The translations under genes were made by a program, and so were the position numbers. Below, one piece after another: positions 43,690-52,280 of a stretch of 64,000 bases of DNA. The stretch's first letter is position 1, and every line of letters starts with the position of its first letter. The notes beneath the pieces are model-generated. The model did not search any database. It had not been told where the DNA came from and saw only the letters and a list, made by a program, of their open reading frames with translations. Origin of the DNA: Allolucifera butyrica (GTDB lineage Bacteria; Bacillota; Negativicutes; Sporomusales; UPPP01); NCBI RefSeq assembly GCF_900476375.1, contig NZ_UPPP01000083.1:183455-247454 (forward strand), given 5' to 3'.

Positions 43690-43848
43690 ATGCCAACCTA
43701 CCACATCATCATTAATGGTCAACCAACCGAGGATTTAGTCACCGGGGATACTTACATCGACGCGTATTTTTCCGCCTCAGAAAAAGTGCCTAATGATTAC
43801 AAGAAAGATTTTAAATTAGTAAAAGTTGAAGAAGAATCAGAAGACTAA
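43690..43848 (+). CDS. Small acidic protein (52 aa)
   Basis: ATG after AAAGGGGGG. Product MPTYHIIINGQPTEDLVTGD, TYIDAYFSASEKVPNDYKKD, FKLVKVEEESED: beta-strand-like start and acidic tail. No family recognised; alone on the plus strand. Confidence 0.5.
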   Translation: MPTYHIIINGQPTEDLVTGDTYIDAYFSASEKVPNDYKKDFKLVKVEEESED

Positions 43849-44204
43849 TTATATCCAGACATATAACTCTGATCGACCGACACTAGACAAGGAACACGTT
43901 TAGTCTTTTGCTTCGGTGTGTCTGAAATTATTGTTATTTGGACAATCACAGTAAAGTTCTATTCAAGTCAGGTGATGCAATGGCAGATCCTGACTTTTTA
44001 TTATGACTATGATAGCGAAGGATACAAGCCATCATGAATTTATTTTTACGAGACATTCATCTACGTCGTTTCAATTCGTTTCACACCGATCGCTATAAGT
44101 GATGCCCACGGCTGGAGGATTGTTAACACTTTCATCATAAGACCTCCTTTTTCTCATAAAATACATTAAGAAAAACAAGATATATCTACTTATGAATTCA
44201 AAGG
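43849..44204. other. Mostly non-coding stretch
   Basis: Apart from the ASCH remnant at 44061-44138 I see no gene or clear signal in these 356 bases. Confidence 0.4.
44061..44138 (-). pseudogene. Truncated ASCH-domain protein
   Basis: After a strong AAGGAGG site the frame reads MMKVLTILQPWASLIAIGVK, then RIETT and a stop. This is exactly the N-terminus of ASCH RNA-binding proteins (LxLxQPWASLIxxGxKRxETR), cut off at the conserved RIET motif. Confidence 0.7.
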
Positions 44205-44513
44205 ATGATAAAGATGGAGAATATATTATTTGGAAATTTAACTCCAGAAGATATTGTTGTATTGGTTTCCGTTTTCGGTATCAGCGTTGGAAATTCATTA
44301 AGCGATGAGGAACTTCTTGTCCTTGGCAATTTTATGGTTTCAGCAGGTGTCGCACTATTAATCGTCGTGACTCAACGCGCATTACTAAAAACTCAACAGG
44401 AAATCACAATGCCAAATACGCAAACACAAATCGATGCATTGCGGAAAGAAATTCAGCAAATTAAGGATGTATTGAATAAACGACTTGACCATGATTATTC
44501 GTACTTTTATTAA
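44205..44513 (+). CDS. Small membrane-associated protein (102 aa)
   Basis: Hydrophobic segments (ILFGNLTPEDIVVLVSVFGI and VLGNFMVSAGVALLIVVTQR) are followed by a coiled-coil tail (QTQIDALRKEIQQIKDVLNK). The start could be the later MENILFG with GATGATAAAGATGG upstream. No family recognised. This layout (helix, membrane, coiled coil) is common among small holin-like or scaffold proteins. Confidence 0.5.
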   Translation: MIKMENILFGNLTPEDIVVLVSVFGISVGNSLSDEELLVLGNFMVSAGVALLIVVTQRALLKTQQEITMPNTQTQIDALRKEIQQIKDVLNKRLDHDYSYFY

Positions 44514-44526
44514 GCTGCTCCTACCA

Positions 44527-44619
44527 CTATTTCCAGTTGTATTCTTTGACGGCCAGGCGCTCCATCATCCGGGCAAGTTTAGATCCATAGCTTTGGGCCA
44601 AGCCGTATTGTTTTTGCAA
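44527..44619 (-). CDS. Possible small ORF (30 aa)
   Basis: TTG start after GGGGAGACGGGA; product MQKQYGLAQSYGSKLARMME, RLAVKEYNWK. It may be the remnant end of a phage gene; short and unrecognised. Confidence 0.25.
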   Translation of the reverse strand: MQKQYGLAQSYGSKLARMMERLAVKEYNWK

Positions 44620-44737
44620 TCCCGTCTCCCCTTATTTAAGTTGTTTTGGCGCTTACATGGGACAGCCTTTCCGAGGATACGCGCCGCAGAAATCCGCACT
44701 TGAAAGCTGAATCATAACTCTGTCATCCGGGCCCAGG

Positions 44738-45237
44738 CTAATGATATCTGCATCCGGCTGCGCCTCCAGGTAAACTGCGGATGATTCCTTTCGAAAGCGC
44801 ACATACCTTCTCGTTTATCACTTGGTCATTTTCCCTCCGAAGATACGATTCATACACCCTGAAAAAATGCGCCCGTTCTACGCCAATGGCCTCACTACCG
44901 CAAAGATCTTTGTAGCCAATTGTTTTCACGGCCTGTTCACCAAACAATGGCTCCAGGTAGGTTTTCTATATGGGTCAATCTTACACATAACCTCATCCCA
45001 AGCCTCTTCCGCGCTGGGTAAGAAATTCGCCTTCTGCATAAGGCTTTCGGCTGCTTCTCGAATTTCGGCCACTGTGGGAAAAATTTTCGACTGCATAATA
45101 ACCTTGGCAACAGCTTGCTCCAAGACACTGTACGGAAAATCGGCAAGCATCTTCTGCCAGAGAGCAACGGTAACCTGCAAGTTAATTTGCCGGTCTTGCA
45201 ACGTCGGCATATTCGCGTTACATTCCAGCACCTGCAT
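44738..45237 (-). pseudogene. Frameshifted phage replicative helicase loader/inhibitor-like gene
   Basis: Frame 1 (to 44926) gives NLQVTVALWQKMLADFPYSV, IFPTVAEIREAAESLM and AWDEVMCKIDPYRKPTWSHC. Frame 2 continues FGEQAVKTIGYKDLCGSEAI, GVERAHFFRVYESYLRREND. Together they match the phage helicase-loader family layout (PF11417-like). One base is missing at the CATTGTTTGG junction, and a second shift follows near the end. The gene is dead. Confidence 0.65.
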
Positions 45238-45856
45238 AATTCTCCATAGCCATCATGAGAAAACCGCAGAAAGCAGCATTGTCAACTTGCAGGGAAATAT
45301 CCACTTCTTGTTTCATCTGCATAATTTGTTCTCGATAAGCCTGATAAAATTCAAAGGTTGGGTTGGAGTTATATTTAATTCCTATTAATTCAAAATACTC
45401 GATTATCCCTTTCGCTGTGGTAGGTTTGATAAAAACTTCCACACTAGGCCGATAATATATAGGATAGACTGTTAGCAACGGCCATTTCGCCAGTTTATAC
45501 TCCTGAAGCAGACCTGTCATCAGCCTAAAGCCAAACGCTTGATCACCATGTAAAAACTCCTTCAACCCATGGGATAAATGCTCTTTTTCATTTTCATTCA
45601 TAACTTTTACTAAATCCCGAAATTTTGGTTTTTCAAAAATAGAAATCAAAGAGGATTGGCTGACGACCTTGTCCATAAAATCTACAATGTTAATAGCACT
45701 TTCAAACTGTCCAATCGAGAAACTGTCTTGCGCCAAGTTTTTCATTTTCTCTACTTTGTGCTTTTTTGCCAATTCGACCATCCGAGGATTAGAAAAGCCA
45801 CCGGGATATCGCATAATAAATCTTTCTTCGGCTTCTTTGAGCTTTGCCTTGTTCAT
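45218..45856 (-). CDS. Uncharacterised protein (212 aa)
   Basis: A soluble, mostly helical protein (ERFIMRYPGGFSNPRMVELA near the start; FRDLVKVMNENEKEHLSHGL; FELIGIKYNSNPTFEFYQAY). No motif I recognise. It is intact, with a clear ATG preceded by GAGGAGATGAGG, and is upstream of the decayed helicase-loader gene. The RYPGGFSNPRM motif suggests a conserved but unnamed family. Confidence 0.6.
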   Translation of the reverse strand: MNKAKLKEAEERFIMRYPGGFSNPRMVELAKKHKVEKMKNLAQDSFSIGQFESAINIVDFMDKVVSQSSLISIFEKPKFRDLVKVMNENEKEHLSHGLKEFLHGDQAFGFRLMTGLLQEYKLAKWPLLTVYPIYYRPSVEVFIKPTTAKGIIEYFELIGIKYNSNPTFEFYQAYREQIMQMKQEVDISLQVDNAAFCGFLMMAMENYAGAGM

Positions 45857-45885
45857 AACCTCATCTCCTCAGAATATTAATAATA

Positions 45886-45985
45886 TAAATGCCCATAACC
45901 TACAAAAATGTAAGTTATGGGCGTTTTCTCCATAAAGATGGAAGTATCCTGCTAAATTTTGTATGTTATTTAAAAATGCTGGGTA
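45886..45985 (-). repeat. 3'-end repeat copy D
   Basis: Contains CCCATAACCTAC / GTAAGTTATGGG, a hairpin, and TCCATAAAGATGGAAGTATC, CTGCTAAATTTTGTATG. It follows the PfpI-family gene at 46052. Confidence 0.7.
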
Positions 45986-46051
45986 GTTTTATTTTACAAT
46001 AGAAAAGCTTTCCCTTGCTCTTCCGTCAGGCTAACAATCATGTATCAACTA

Positions 46052-46690
46052 TTATATCCTGGACAATACTCTGAAGGTTCCCTTGCCAAACCTGAAATCC
46101 TGATACCATTCTTCCCTCTGCGATTCTGGATAAATTTCCAGAATCTCAATAACCTTTAGGGCAAACTCGACCGAGCCTGAACCTGCCGCTGTTATAATTG
46201 TTCCGTCACGAACCGCGAAGACTTCGACATAGTCGGACTTGCCGGCATAATCCGGTACAAATTGTTCAAGGAAGCCCGGTCCGTTGCTAGTATGTTTTAC
46301 CCCTTTTAACAAACCGGCCCGGGCCATAGTTATTGTGCTACCACAAAGCGACCCGATCGGCACTCCTTTTCGATGAAACTCTATCAGCAAATTCTCAAGC
46401 GACTGAATACCATCAAAATATTTTTTATATATCGGATTTTTCTTCTGCCACATTTCGCCGCCAGGCAAGATCACCAACATTGCTTTTTCCGGGTTAAGCT
46501 CATCTAACGTGATGTCAGGCAATACTTTCAGCCCCCCCATGGTCGTAATCGGTTCATTAGAGAAACCGACGGTAACGACCGGAAGATTCGCTCGCCTTCT
46601 TATCTCACAAAGGGCAATTGCCGGCTCCCAATCAGCCATACCGTCGAAGACAAGCACATAAACACTTTTCCCTGTTGCGATATTTTCCAT
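46052..46690 (-). CDS. DJ-1/PfpI family protein
   Basis: A 212-residue protein of the DJ-1/PfpI superfamily: VYVLVFDGMADWEPAIALCE, AMLVILPGGEMWQKKNP, the nucleophile elbow GVPIGSLCGSTITMARAG (Cys in the usual position) and TSNGPGFLEQFVPDYAGKSD. It resembles the glutamine-amidotransferase-like type I subgroup. Function unknown (stress protein, glyoxalase or amidase). Confidence 0.85.
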   Translation of the reverse strand: MENIATGKSVYVLVFDGMADWEPAIALCEIRRRANLPVVTVGFSNEPITTMGGLKVLPDITLDELNPEKAMLVILPGGEMWQKKNPIYKKYFDGIQSLENLLIEFHRKGVPIGSLCGSTITMARAGLLKGVKHTSNGPGFLEQFVPDYAGKSDYVEVFAVRDGTIITAAGSGSVEFALKVIEILEIYPESQREEWYQDFRFGKGTFRVLSRI

Positions 46691-46704
46691 CGGATCCCTC
46701 TCCT

Positions 46705-46840
46705 CGCATATTTTGTAAGTTCTGAGCGTTTTTCTTCATAAGGATGCTAAAATTCGTAATATCATTTCGTAATAATTGGAATTAATGTAGAACCACCTAT
46801 TCGCCGATTTTTTCCAACCGGTGGCTCAAAATTAAACCGG
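46705..46840 (-). repeat. 3'-end repeat copy E (diverged, long form)
   Basis: GTAAGTTCTGAGCG, CTTCATAAGGATG, then AATAATTGGAATTAATGTAG and ACC...GGTGGCTCAAAATT as in copy B. It follows the dioxygenase gene at 46907. Confidence 0.55.
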
Positions 46841-46906
46841 CTGAAAACGGCTTTTATACAAAAGACTGTTTTTCCATAAAAAATCCGTGTCTGCATTTCT
46901 TTGTCG

Positions 46907-47674
46907 TCAAGCAAATACATACGATGTCATAGACAAGCTGCCCATAATGCAATCCTGATTGTACACTCGAATTTCGTCTGTCTCTTCCGCAGCACCTAAT
47001 ACATACAACAGAGGATAGAAATGGTCAGGTATCGGCACAGCCAACTCTGCAACCTGACCGAATGCCTTATAGCCGACCACACCTTTTTTATCATTGTTGC
47101 TCACGCATTCTGCAATATAGTTGTCAAACTCATATGCCCAATCATAACCACCATTTCTAGAGAATTGGATCATTCCTAAATTATGTACTACATTGCCACT
47201 GCCAAAAATCATTACTCCTTGTGAACGAAGATCCTTCAGTTTTTTTCCTAATGCCAAATGCTCTTCCGCCGACATGCGACGGTTTACACTTACCTGCAAT
47301 ACGGGTATATCCGCATTTGGATACATTGCCCGCAACACGCACCAGGTTCCATGGTCCAAACCCCAGCTACCATCAAGCACAGCTGCATTCCCCAATATTT
47401 CTAAAATGCGTTTCGCAAGTGTTGGGTTCCCAGATGCCGGATAATTAATACTATACAATTGTTCGGGAAAACCATAAAAGTCATGAATAGTTCGAGGCAG
47501 TTTGTTGTCCATCACACGGGTCCCTTCGGTATACCAATGAGCTGAAACAGCTAGTATGGCCTTTGGCTTTGGCAATGACGTCACGATCTGTCGCCAGCCA
47601 TGGACAAATTGATTGTCCTCAATGATGTTCATCGGCGAGCCATGACCAATAAACAAGGTTGGCATCAATTGCAT
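46907..47674 (-). CDS. Class III extradiol dioxygenase, DODA/YgiD-like
   Basis: A 255-residue protein with LFIGHGSPMNIIEDNQF, ILAVSAHWYTEGTRV (metal-binding His), GSWGLDHGTWCVLRAMYPNA, VMIFGSGNVVHNLGMI and PDHFYPLLYVLGAA. These are the metal-ligand histidines of the 4,5-DOPA extradiol dioxygenase family. Its natural substrate in bacteria is unclear. The ATG (MQLMPTLF) follows TTGGAGGTTC. Confidence 0.9.
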   Translation of the reverse strand: MQLMPTLFIGHGSPMNIIEDNQFVHGWRQIVTSLPKPKAILAVSAHWYTEGTRVMDNKLPRTIHDFYGFPEQLYSINYPASGNPTLAKRILEILGNAAVLDGSWGLDHGTWCVLRAMYPNADIPVLQVSVNRRMSAEEHLALGKKLKDLRSQGVMIFGSGNVVHNLGMIQFSRNGGYDWAYEFDNYIAECVSNNDKKGVVGYKAFGQVAELAVPIPDHFYPLLYVLGAAEETDEIRVYNQDCIMGSLSMTSYVFA

Positions 47675-47824
47675 AAAACGAACCTCCAATTCTTAAAGCC
47701 TCAAAATAGGAACTATTTCGAGTTTCTGTTGTTAGATATTCTGAGGGAGATAGATTATACCTTCACTCTTAGCACATCAACCACCCCCTTTCTACAAAGG
47801 GAGTGCTAACCGTTCCCTAACAAC

Positions 47825-47962
47825 CTAAAAATATTTGCAAATATCATTTTAGCTTGTGTTTTACTGCTTATAGGACTATTACTATATAAAGAAGCTGTAT
47901 CATTACGGCAAATAGCTGGTATGATTATCTGTGGGATTGGATTATTCCTGATAAGCAAATAA
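47825..47962 (+). pseudogene. C-terminal fragment of a small multidrug/EamA transporter
   Basis: The frame LKIFANIILACVLLLIGLLL, YKEAVSLRQIAGMIICGIGL, FLISK is the last helix pair of a DMT-superfamily (EmrE/EamA) protein. No start codon or upstream part exists, so it is a remnant. Confidence 0.6.
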
Positions 47963-48005
47963 CAAAATATATTAGTAGACAATATAACTTCCTTGAAATT
48001 GGAAA

Positions 48006-48050
48006 AGGGCTGTCTTCAAGGCAAACGCTTAATGCGACAGCCCCTTTCTC
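48006..48050 (-). terminator. Hairpin after the comM fragment
   Basis: GGGCTGTC / GACAGCCC stem with a long loop, T-run on the plus side (CCCCTTTCT) and A-run on the other. Confidence 0.45.
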
Positions 48051-48093
48051 CGTAAGGATAGAAGTATCCTGATAAATTTTGTATGTTATTTAC
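48046..48093 (-). repeat. 3'-end repeat copy F (partial)
   Basis: Only the part TCTCCGTAAGGATAGAAGTA, TCCTGATAAATTTTGTATGT is present, downstream of the first comM fragment. Confidence 0.5.
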
Positions 48094-48195
48094 TCCACCC
48101 TTTTCTCGTCACGTTTCTTTAAATCCTTAGGATTTACAAGATGGCCTGTTAAACTTAATTTGGAAAGGAAACTTCTAGTGTATTGCGAATTTCCC

Positions 48196-48671
48196 CTAAA
48201 CCATCCGTAAATTATTACGAAAATGAATTGCTTCCGCTATGTGTTGTCCGTTTATCTTTTCACTTCCGGCAAGATCGGCAATGGTTCGTGCTACTTTGAC
48301 AATACGGTCGTATCCTCTGGCACTTAAATTCATCTTTGTAAAAGCCTGGCGCATCAGGTCTTGCGCATCACGGGTCATAGCGCAGATACTTTTTAACTGT
48401 TTGTGACCCATCTGGGAATTACAATAAAAACCATGCGAACTCAACCGGCGATATTGTACTGCCCGCGCTTCTTCCACCCGCCGGCGGATAACCACGGATG
48501 ACTCGGCAGTTTGATTGCTGACCATTTCACTGTATTCCAGACGGGGAACATGAACGTGAATATCAATCCGGTCCAATAACGGCCCGGATATTTTTTTACA
48601 TAGCGGCGGATTTCTTGCTGACTGCAAGTGCACTCTTTAGCCGGGTCAGTTAAAAAACCGCACGGACAACC
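48196..48671 (-). pseudogene. comM: 3' fragment of comM (YifB, Mg-chelatase-like ATPase), copy 1
   Basis: Encodes the end of a ComM/YifB helicase: CPCGFLTDPAKECTCSQQEI, KISGPLLDRIDIHVHVPRLE, and the C-terminal helical lid (LNLSARGYDRIVKVARTIAD). One A is missing from an A8 run (48592-48598) relative to copy 2, which breaks the frame. The N-terminal ATPase half is absent. The region abuts a divergent XRE gene. Confidence 0.8.
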
Positions 48672-48694
48672 GTGAAGTTCACAACTTGACTAAC

Positions 48695-49138
48695 ATGACT
48701 TTCACCGTTCATAAAAAAGTAATGCCAGAAAATAAAAACTGCGGCAATACACCCGGCGAAAGAATCCGCTGGGCCCGCTTTGAAACTGGTCTTGATATTG
48801 TCGATGTAGCCCGTAAAGCCGGTCTTTGTCCAGGCACTATCAGCCGAATTGAGAATGGCCGGGCTCAAACTGTTGAGATAGAGACCCTTAGAAAGTTGGC
48901 GCCAATTTTAAAACAAACTATCGCATTTTTAGGTTGCTTCGACCTGTTACCGGAAAGTACTCTTGCCGAGCGCATCAGGAAAGCGCGACTCATCCATGGG
49001 TTGACCAAATCAGAGCTCGCCGCTAAAATCGGCACCAATGAAAAAACGGTTAGACTTTGGGAGCGTGGTAGATGTAGCCCTACTGAAAAATCAATGAAGA
49101 TATTAGTTCCCTACCTGAAAAATCTAAAATTACATTAA
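48695..49138 (+). CDS. Double XRE-type helix-turn-helix regulator, copy 1
   Basis: A 147-residue protein with two HTH_3 domains: residues about 20-75 (GERIRWARFETGLDIVDVAR, GTISRIENGRAQTVEIETLR) and about 90-147 (LAERIRKARLIHGLTKSELA, EKTVRLWERGRCSPTEKSMK). The start is placed where similarity to copy 2 begins; no good ribosome site is visible. Possibly regulates the neighbouring cassette (inference). Confidence 0.75.
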   Translation: MTFTVHKKVMPENKNCGNTPGERIRWARFETGLDIVDVARKAGLCPGTISRIENGRAQTVEIETLRKLAPILKQTIAFLGCFDLLPESTLAERIRKARLIHGLTKSELAAKIGTNEKTVRLWERGRCSPTEKSMKILVPYLKNLKLH

Positions 49139-49154
49139 TTATTTATCTAAGTGA

Positions 49155-49250
49155 AATGTTGTCGATTTGCTGGTCGCACTAGAAAGCAGCATTAAGGCAA
49201 TTGAAGAAAAGAATGGAAAGAAATCGAAATCAAAAAGGAAACCGGCATAA
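49155..49250 (+). pseudogene. Fragment resembling the C-terminal tail of bacterial Ku, copy 1
   Basis: Frame NVVDLLVALESSIKAIEEKN followed by GKKSKSKRKPA. The VVDLLxAL core and Lys-rich end recall Ku C-termini. No start; directly follows the XRE gene and precedes a terminator. Confidence 0.45.
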
Positions 49251-49262
49251 GCTTGGCTATTA

Positions 49263-49281
49263 GGGCCAGGCTTTTTCTTTA
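49263..49281 (+). terminator. Plus-strand terminator of the XRE/ku-fragment unit
   Basis: CTTGGC / GCCAGG hairpin followed by CTTTTTCTTT. Confidence 0.6.
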
Positions 49282-49288
49282 ATATAAA

Positions 49289-49314
49289 AATCCCTCACAC
49301 ATTGTGAGGGGTAA
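49289..49314 (-). terminator. Terminator of the amidase/lipoprotein operon
   Basis: CCCTCACA / TGTGAGGG stem followed on the minus strand by ATTTTTA. Confidence 0.7.
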
Positions 49315-49334
49315 GAATGAGGAATATATAATGT

Positions 49335-49805
49335 TCACAAGCCTGTTCCTATTATTCTCAACTTAGCTTCTCCATTTTCTTTGGTGAGTTCAACCACAAA
49401 GGATTTTCCTAATATCCAAGAATCTTCTGCAATATGCCCGTTTCCTGCTTCCCAATAAGAACCCCAAAAAGTTTCTTGTACGGAATATGATACACTATAA
49501 AGATCGCCATAGCCATTTACATGGGGCACCTTTCGGGCTTTAACATCTTTGTAAGCTACTATTTTTTCTCCATTAAATATGGATTTTTCCTTGAAATGAT
49601 CTAAATAGAGTATAAATAACCGATTTACTACATCAGTATCTGACAAACCGTTTACTTCGCTCAATGAAACTCTTGGTTCAAATTTCGCATTATCACTACT
49701 TGTGCAACCTCCTGTAAAAATCAGCATAACCAATAAAACTACAAGAGCAATTTTTTTGAGTAAAATGCTAATCGTACCTCCCACTAAAAGATTTTTAGTA
49801 TGCAT
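49335..49805 (-). CDS. Lipoprotein downstream of amidase_6 gene, copy 1 only
   Basis: About 157 residues. A hydrophobic stretch (LLKKIALVVLLVMLIFTGGC) with lipobox FTGGC is followed by a polar domain (VSLSEVNGLSDTDVVNRLFI; GYGDLYSVSYSVQETFWGSY). The start is unclear: an ATG overlaps the amidase gene end by 11 bases, or a later GGGAGG-preceded start. Copy 2 of the cassette has a different small membrane protein here. Such a variable partner next to a hydrolase suggests an immunity or anchoring role (inference). Confidence 0.6.
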   Translation of the reverse strand: MHTKNLLVGGTISILLKKIALVVLLVMLIFTGGCTSSDNAKFEPRVSLSEVNGLSDTDVVNRLFILYLDHFKEKSIFNGEKIVAYKDVKARKVPHVNGYGDLYSVSYSVQETFWGSYWEAGNGHIAEDSWILGKSFVVELTKENGEAKLRIIGTGL

Positions 49806-50337
49806 TATAAGGGCAGAGAAATCTGATTTGCTCTCCTTGCCCTGGATATACCTCCGATAAGTCTCTATCACAGTGCGGATCACTATGTGCACTATATTTT
49901 AAATTACCATTTTCGTCTTTTGCCGTTATTATTGCCGAATGGTGCCACCCATCCGAATCATTATAGAACTGAATGACATCTCCAAGGTTAGCCTCAGTAC
50001 TACTATATGCTATTCGGCAATACCCTCTACTCACCATATAATCTGCAAAATTCCCTGCTAATGTCCATGCATGCGAAGATGCCGTTTTATCACAAAACCA
50101 ACCTTCGGAAACTGGAATTCCAGCATAATTCCAACATTGAGATACAAAGTTTGTACAATCATTATCACGCAGATATGGAAAATGTGTATTTATTTGGGAC
50201 CAATAATGATGTGCATACCATACGGCTTTTTGCCTATCAAAGGTGACAGTTTGCGGCTGACTATTAAAGCCATGACTAAGATAGAATTCATCTTTTTTAA
50301 CATTATTTTTGAAATCATCGTAGAAGCTCAAATCCAT
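49795..50337 (-). CDS. Amidase_6 (cysteine peptidase/amidase-like) protein, copy 1
   Basis: A 180-residue protein without a signal peptide. It has the amidase_6 pattern AVWYAHHYWSQ, the catalytic Cys in RDNDCTNFVSQCWNYAGIPV, the His in DGWHHSAIITAKDE and SAHSDPHCDRDLSE. Family members are NlpC/P60-like peptidoglycan or isopeptide hydrolases. It follows the tail-tube/Hcp-like gene by 23 bases and overlaps the lipoprotein. The lack of a secretion signal suggests export by another route if it acts outside (inference). Confidence 0.8.
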   Translation of the reverse strand: MDLSFYDDFKNNVKKDEFYLSHGFNSQPQTVTFDRQKAVWYAHHYWSQINTHFPYLRDNDCTNFVSQCWNYAGIPVSEGWFCDKTASSHAWTLAGNFADYMVSRGYCRIAYSSTEANLGDVIQFYNDSDGWHHSAIITAKDENGNLKYSAHSDPHCDRDLSEVYPGQGEQIRFLCPYNAY

Positions 50338-50360
50338 ACCCCACAACCATAATTTATTTT

Positions 50361-50777
50361 TTATTCAGCTTGTATATCAGTAAATTTATCAGCCTTCTGT
50401 CGCAAAACCAGAGAAAACTCACCCATACCTGCGCTAGTAGAATATCTCTCGTTATAATCAATTATAAAGGCATTCGGGAAATGTATGGTTCTAAAGTTTT
50501 GATCAGCGGTATTTACTTGAACAGTTACATCCCTATAAGCATCTGCATTCTGGGCAGTAACCAATGACCATTTTAGTAATTTTGAAGTTTCTTTATCGGA
50601 CGCATCTAGCATATTGTTATGAGTAAGTTTCCCTGTTACAAACAATGTACCTGCAACACTAGATGACTTAGCCATTGAGTCGTTAGGTGTACTTACTCCA
50701 ATGTTCGCAGAAGTAATAATGTCTTCACCTAAGTTAATTTCAGTGTCTTTTCCTTTAACAGCCAATGTAAATCCCAT
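50361..50777 (-). CDS. Tail-tube/Hcp-like protein ('membrane-associated protease 1' family), copy 1
   Basis: A 138-residue beta-rich protein: MGFTLAVKGKDTEINLGEDI, VAGTLFVTGKLTHNN, LLKWSLVTAQNADAYRDVTV, RTIHFPNAFIIDYNERY and GEFSLVLRQKADKF. Similar Firmicute proteins are often labelled membrane-associated protease 1, but the size and strand pattern resemble phage tail-tube or Hcp proteins; neither role is proven. The ATG follows GGGAGGATTC. Leads the two-to-three gene operon. Confidence 0.65.
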   Translation of the reverse strand: MGFTLAVKGKDTEINLGEDIITSANIGVSTPNDSMAKSSSVAGTLFVTGKLTHNNMLDASDKETSKLLKWSLVTAQNADAYRDVTVQVNTADQNFRTIHFPNAFIIDYNERYSTSAGMGEFSLVLRQKADKFTDIQAE

Positions 50778-50816
50778 TATGAATCCTCCCATAACTTTTT
50801 CAATTTAATTTGTTAG

Positions 50817-50861
50817 CTAATGTTTCAAAAACAACTTTCCTATTACTTCATAAATTCCCAT
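50817..50861 (-). CDS. Conserved 14-aa micro-peptide, copy 1
   Basis: MGIYEVIGKLFLKH with AAAGGAGGAAT directly before the ATG, 40 bases upstream of the Hcp-like gene. The surrounding 180-base leader is conserved at 39692 and 60630. Confidence 0.55.
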   Translation of the reverse strand: MGIYEVIGKLFLKH

Positions 50862-51002
50862 ATTCCTCCTTTGTTTTAAATAAATGGGATAAAAGTCCCT
50901 AAAATAAGTTCAATTTATAGGACCAAAATTCTATATATGGAAAATTTTTCTTTTAAAAGTCTATAACAAATTTATGACAAAAAGATGACAAATAAAAAAG
51001 AC

Positions 51003-51027
51003 CGGCAGTCAAGCTACCGGGTGATAT
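51003..51027 (-). terminator. Terminator of the DUF6199-like gene
   Basis: CCGGTAG / (C)TGCCGG stem followed by TCTTTTTTATTTG on the minus strand. Confidence 0.5.
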
Positions 51028-51167
51028 AGGCAGAGTAATGCCTATTTTTTGTACTCATGCTGTCTATTTTACACCAACTTGGAGGTTTACACAGAATTTA
51101 GGATAGCTTTTACTTTTTACGATATTCCACTGATTTCTGGAGAACGGTATTCCATACACTAATCGCA

Positions 51168-51359
51168 TTAATGAAACAATGCGAAGCCCATAATAACCAA
51201 GAACAAAGCACCACTCATTCGAAATAAAATTAAAGCTTCCTCTGTTGGTTCAGATCCCTCTTTCATTTGCCATCCATAGGTAATTTTCCACATCGCTTTA
51301 GGAAAAAGTATATAAAGAATAGAAATAAAGATAAATACAAGCTTCACAAATAAATCCAT
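51168..51359 (-). CDS. Small two-helix membrane protein (DUF6199-like)
   Basis: A 63-residue protein: MDLFVKLVFIFISILYILFP, KAMWKITYGWQMKEGSEPTE, EALILFRMSGALFLVIMGFA. Two transmembrane helices with the PxxxWxxTxGWxxKxxEPT loop of DUF6199-type proteins. Function unknown. Confidence 0.7.
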   Translation of the reverse strand: MDLFVKLVFIFISILYILFPKAMWKITYGWQMKEGSEPTEEALILFRMSGALFLVIMGFALFH

Positions 51360-51465
51360 TTGATAAATTCCCTTTTAACCTTTCTAAATATGTTTTTTCC
51401 ATTTTATTATAGTAAAAGGGGAGTGACTAAATGATAAATCACTCCCTTTAGATAAATAATTTAAC

Positions 51466-52084
51466 TCATAACACAGGATCTAAGCTGTCACCGACATCAT
51501 ACATCAAGTCCGAAGCATCGGTAAATGTAGCGTTAAATGAACCAATCCCAAAATTCAATGAGGCATTCAAAGTGTCGTTGTTGTATTCGTATGTGACTGA
51601 AGGAGCACCAAGGGGAGCAAATCCCCATTGAAAGTTCCATGAAAAATTACCATTCCAATCACCAAAGGGACTATCAGTCATTTCACCTGCGGGATTTCCC
51701 GGTCATATTACCAGCGGGATTCCCGGTCATTTCGCCAGCAGGACTGCTGCTAGAAGGCCAATTATCTTCCGGAATCCAATTAGGATTACTATCTGCTGGA
51801 CCATTATTAATACCAACAATGGCGTCCATGGTTCCGGTTGAATACCCGGTTTGAGAAATATTGGTTGCATTACTTAAAGTGCCCTGTGATGTGTAGGTGA
51901 TATTAGTCACAACTGTTTCTCCTAGAGAAACAGTATATGCCGGTGTAGTAGTAGAATCAGTAGTAGAATTTTCAGTTGTTAGCGAAGCATTTTGTATGGA
52001 TGTTGTTGAATTTAAAGACATAGTCGTACCAAGTGAATTTTGCGATGAACCAAATTCTCCATAGGATAGCAGTTTGTTAATCAT
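51466..52084 (-). pseudogene. Thr/Asn/Ser-rich PAG-EMTG repeat protein, frameshifted
   Basis: The N-terminal frame (52084-51683, MINKLLSYGEFGSSQNSLGT) runs through PAGEMTG-type repeats and ends at KSRR. The next frame (51681-51466) begins MTDSPFGDWNGNFSWNFQWG. Within the 25-base repeats one unit reads GGGAAATCCC where its neighbour reads GGGAATCCC, so a single extra A at 51694-51696 splits one gene. Paralog of the gene at 63240, with the same promoter. I recognise no function. Confidence 0.6.
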
Positions 52085-52184
52085 GTAATATATACCTCCT
52101 TGTTTTGGCCAATAGACTCCTTTCTATTGGGCTCGCTTAGAATCCCTACAAAAGAGATTCCTATAATATGTTTCTCTGTAAAAC

Positions 52185-52212
52185 ATTATATATTAAAAAC
52201 AAAATTTAGCAA
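52185..52212 (-). promoter_or_regulatory. Sigma-A promoter of the repeat-protein gene
   Basis: -35 TTGCTA, 16-base spacer, -10 TATAAT; same boxes and spacing as at 63964. The leader also has CCAATAGA-AAGGAG-TCTATTGG, a hairpin with an SD-like loop just upstream of the real AGGAGG. Confidence 0.7.
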
Positions 52213-52280
52213 TATAATAATTTTATATTTTCAGTATGTTGATAATTTATTTAAATTGCATTTTTTTTATGACCAAATAA

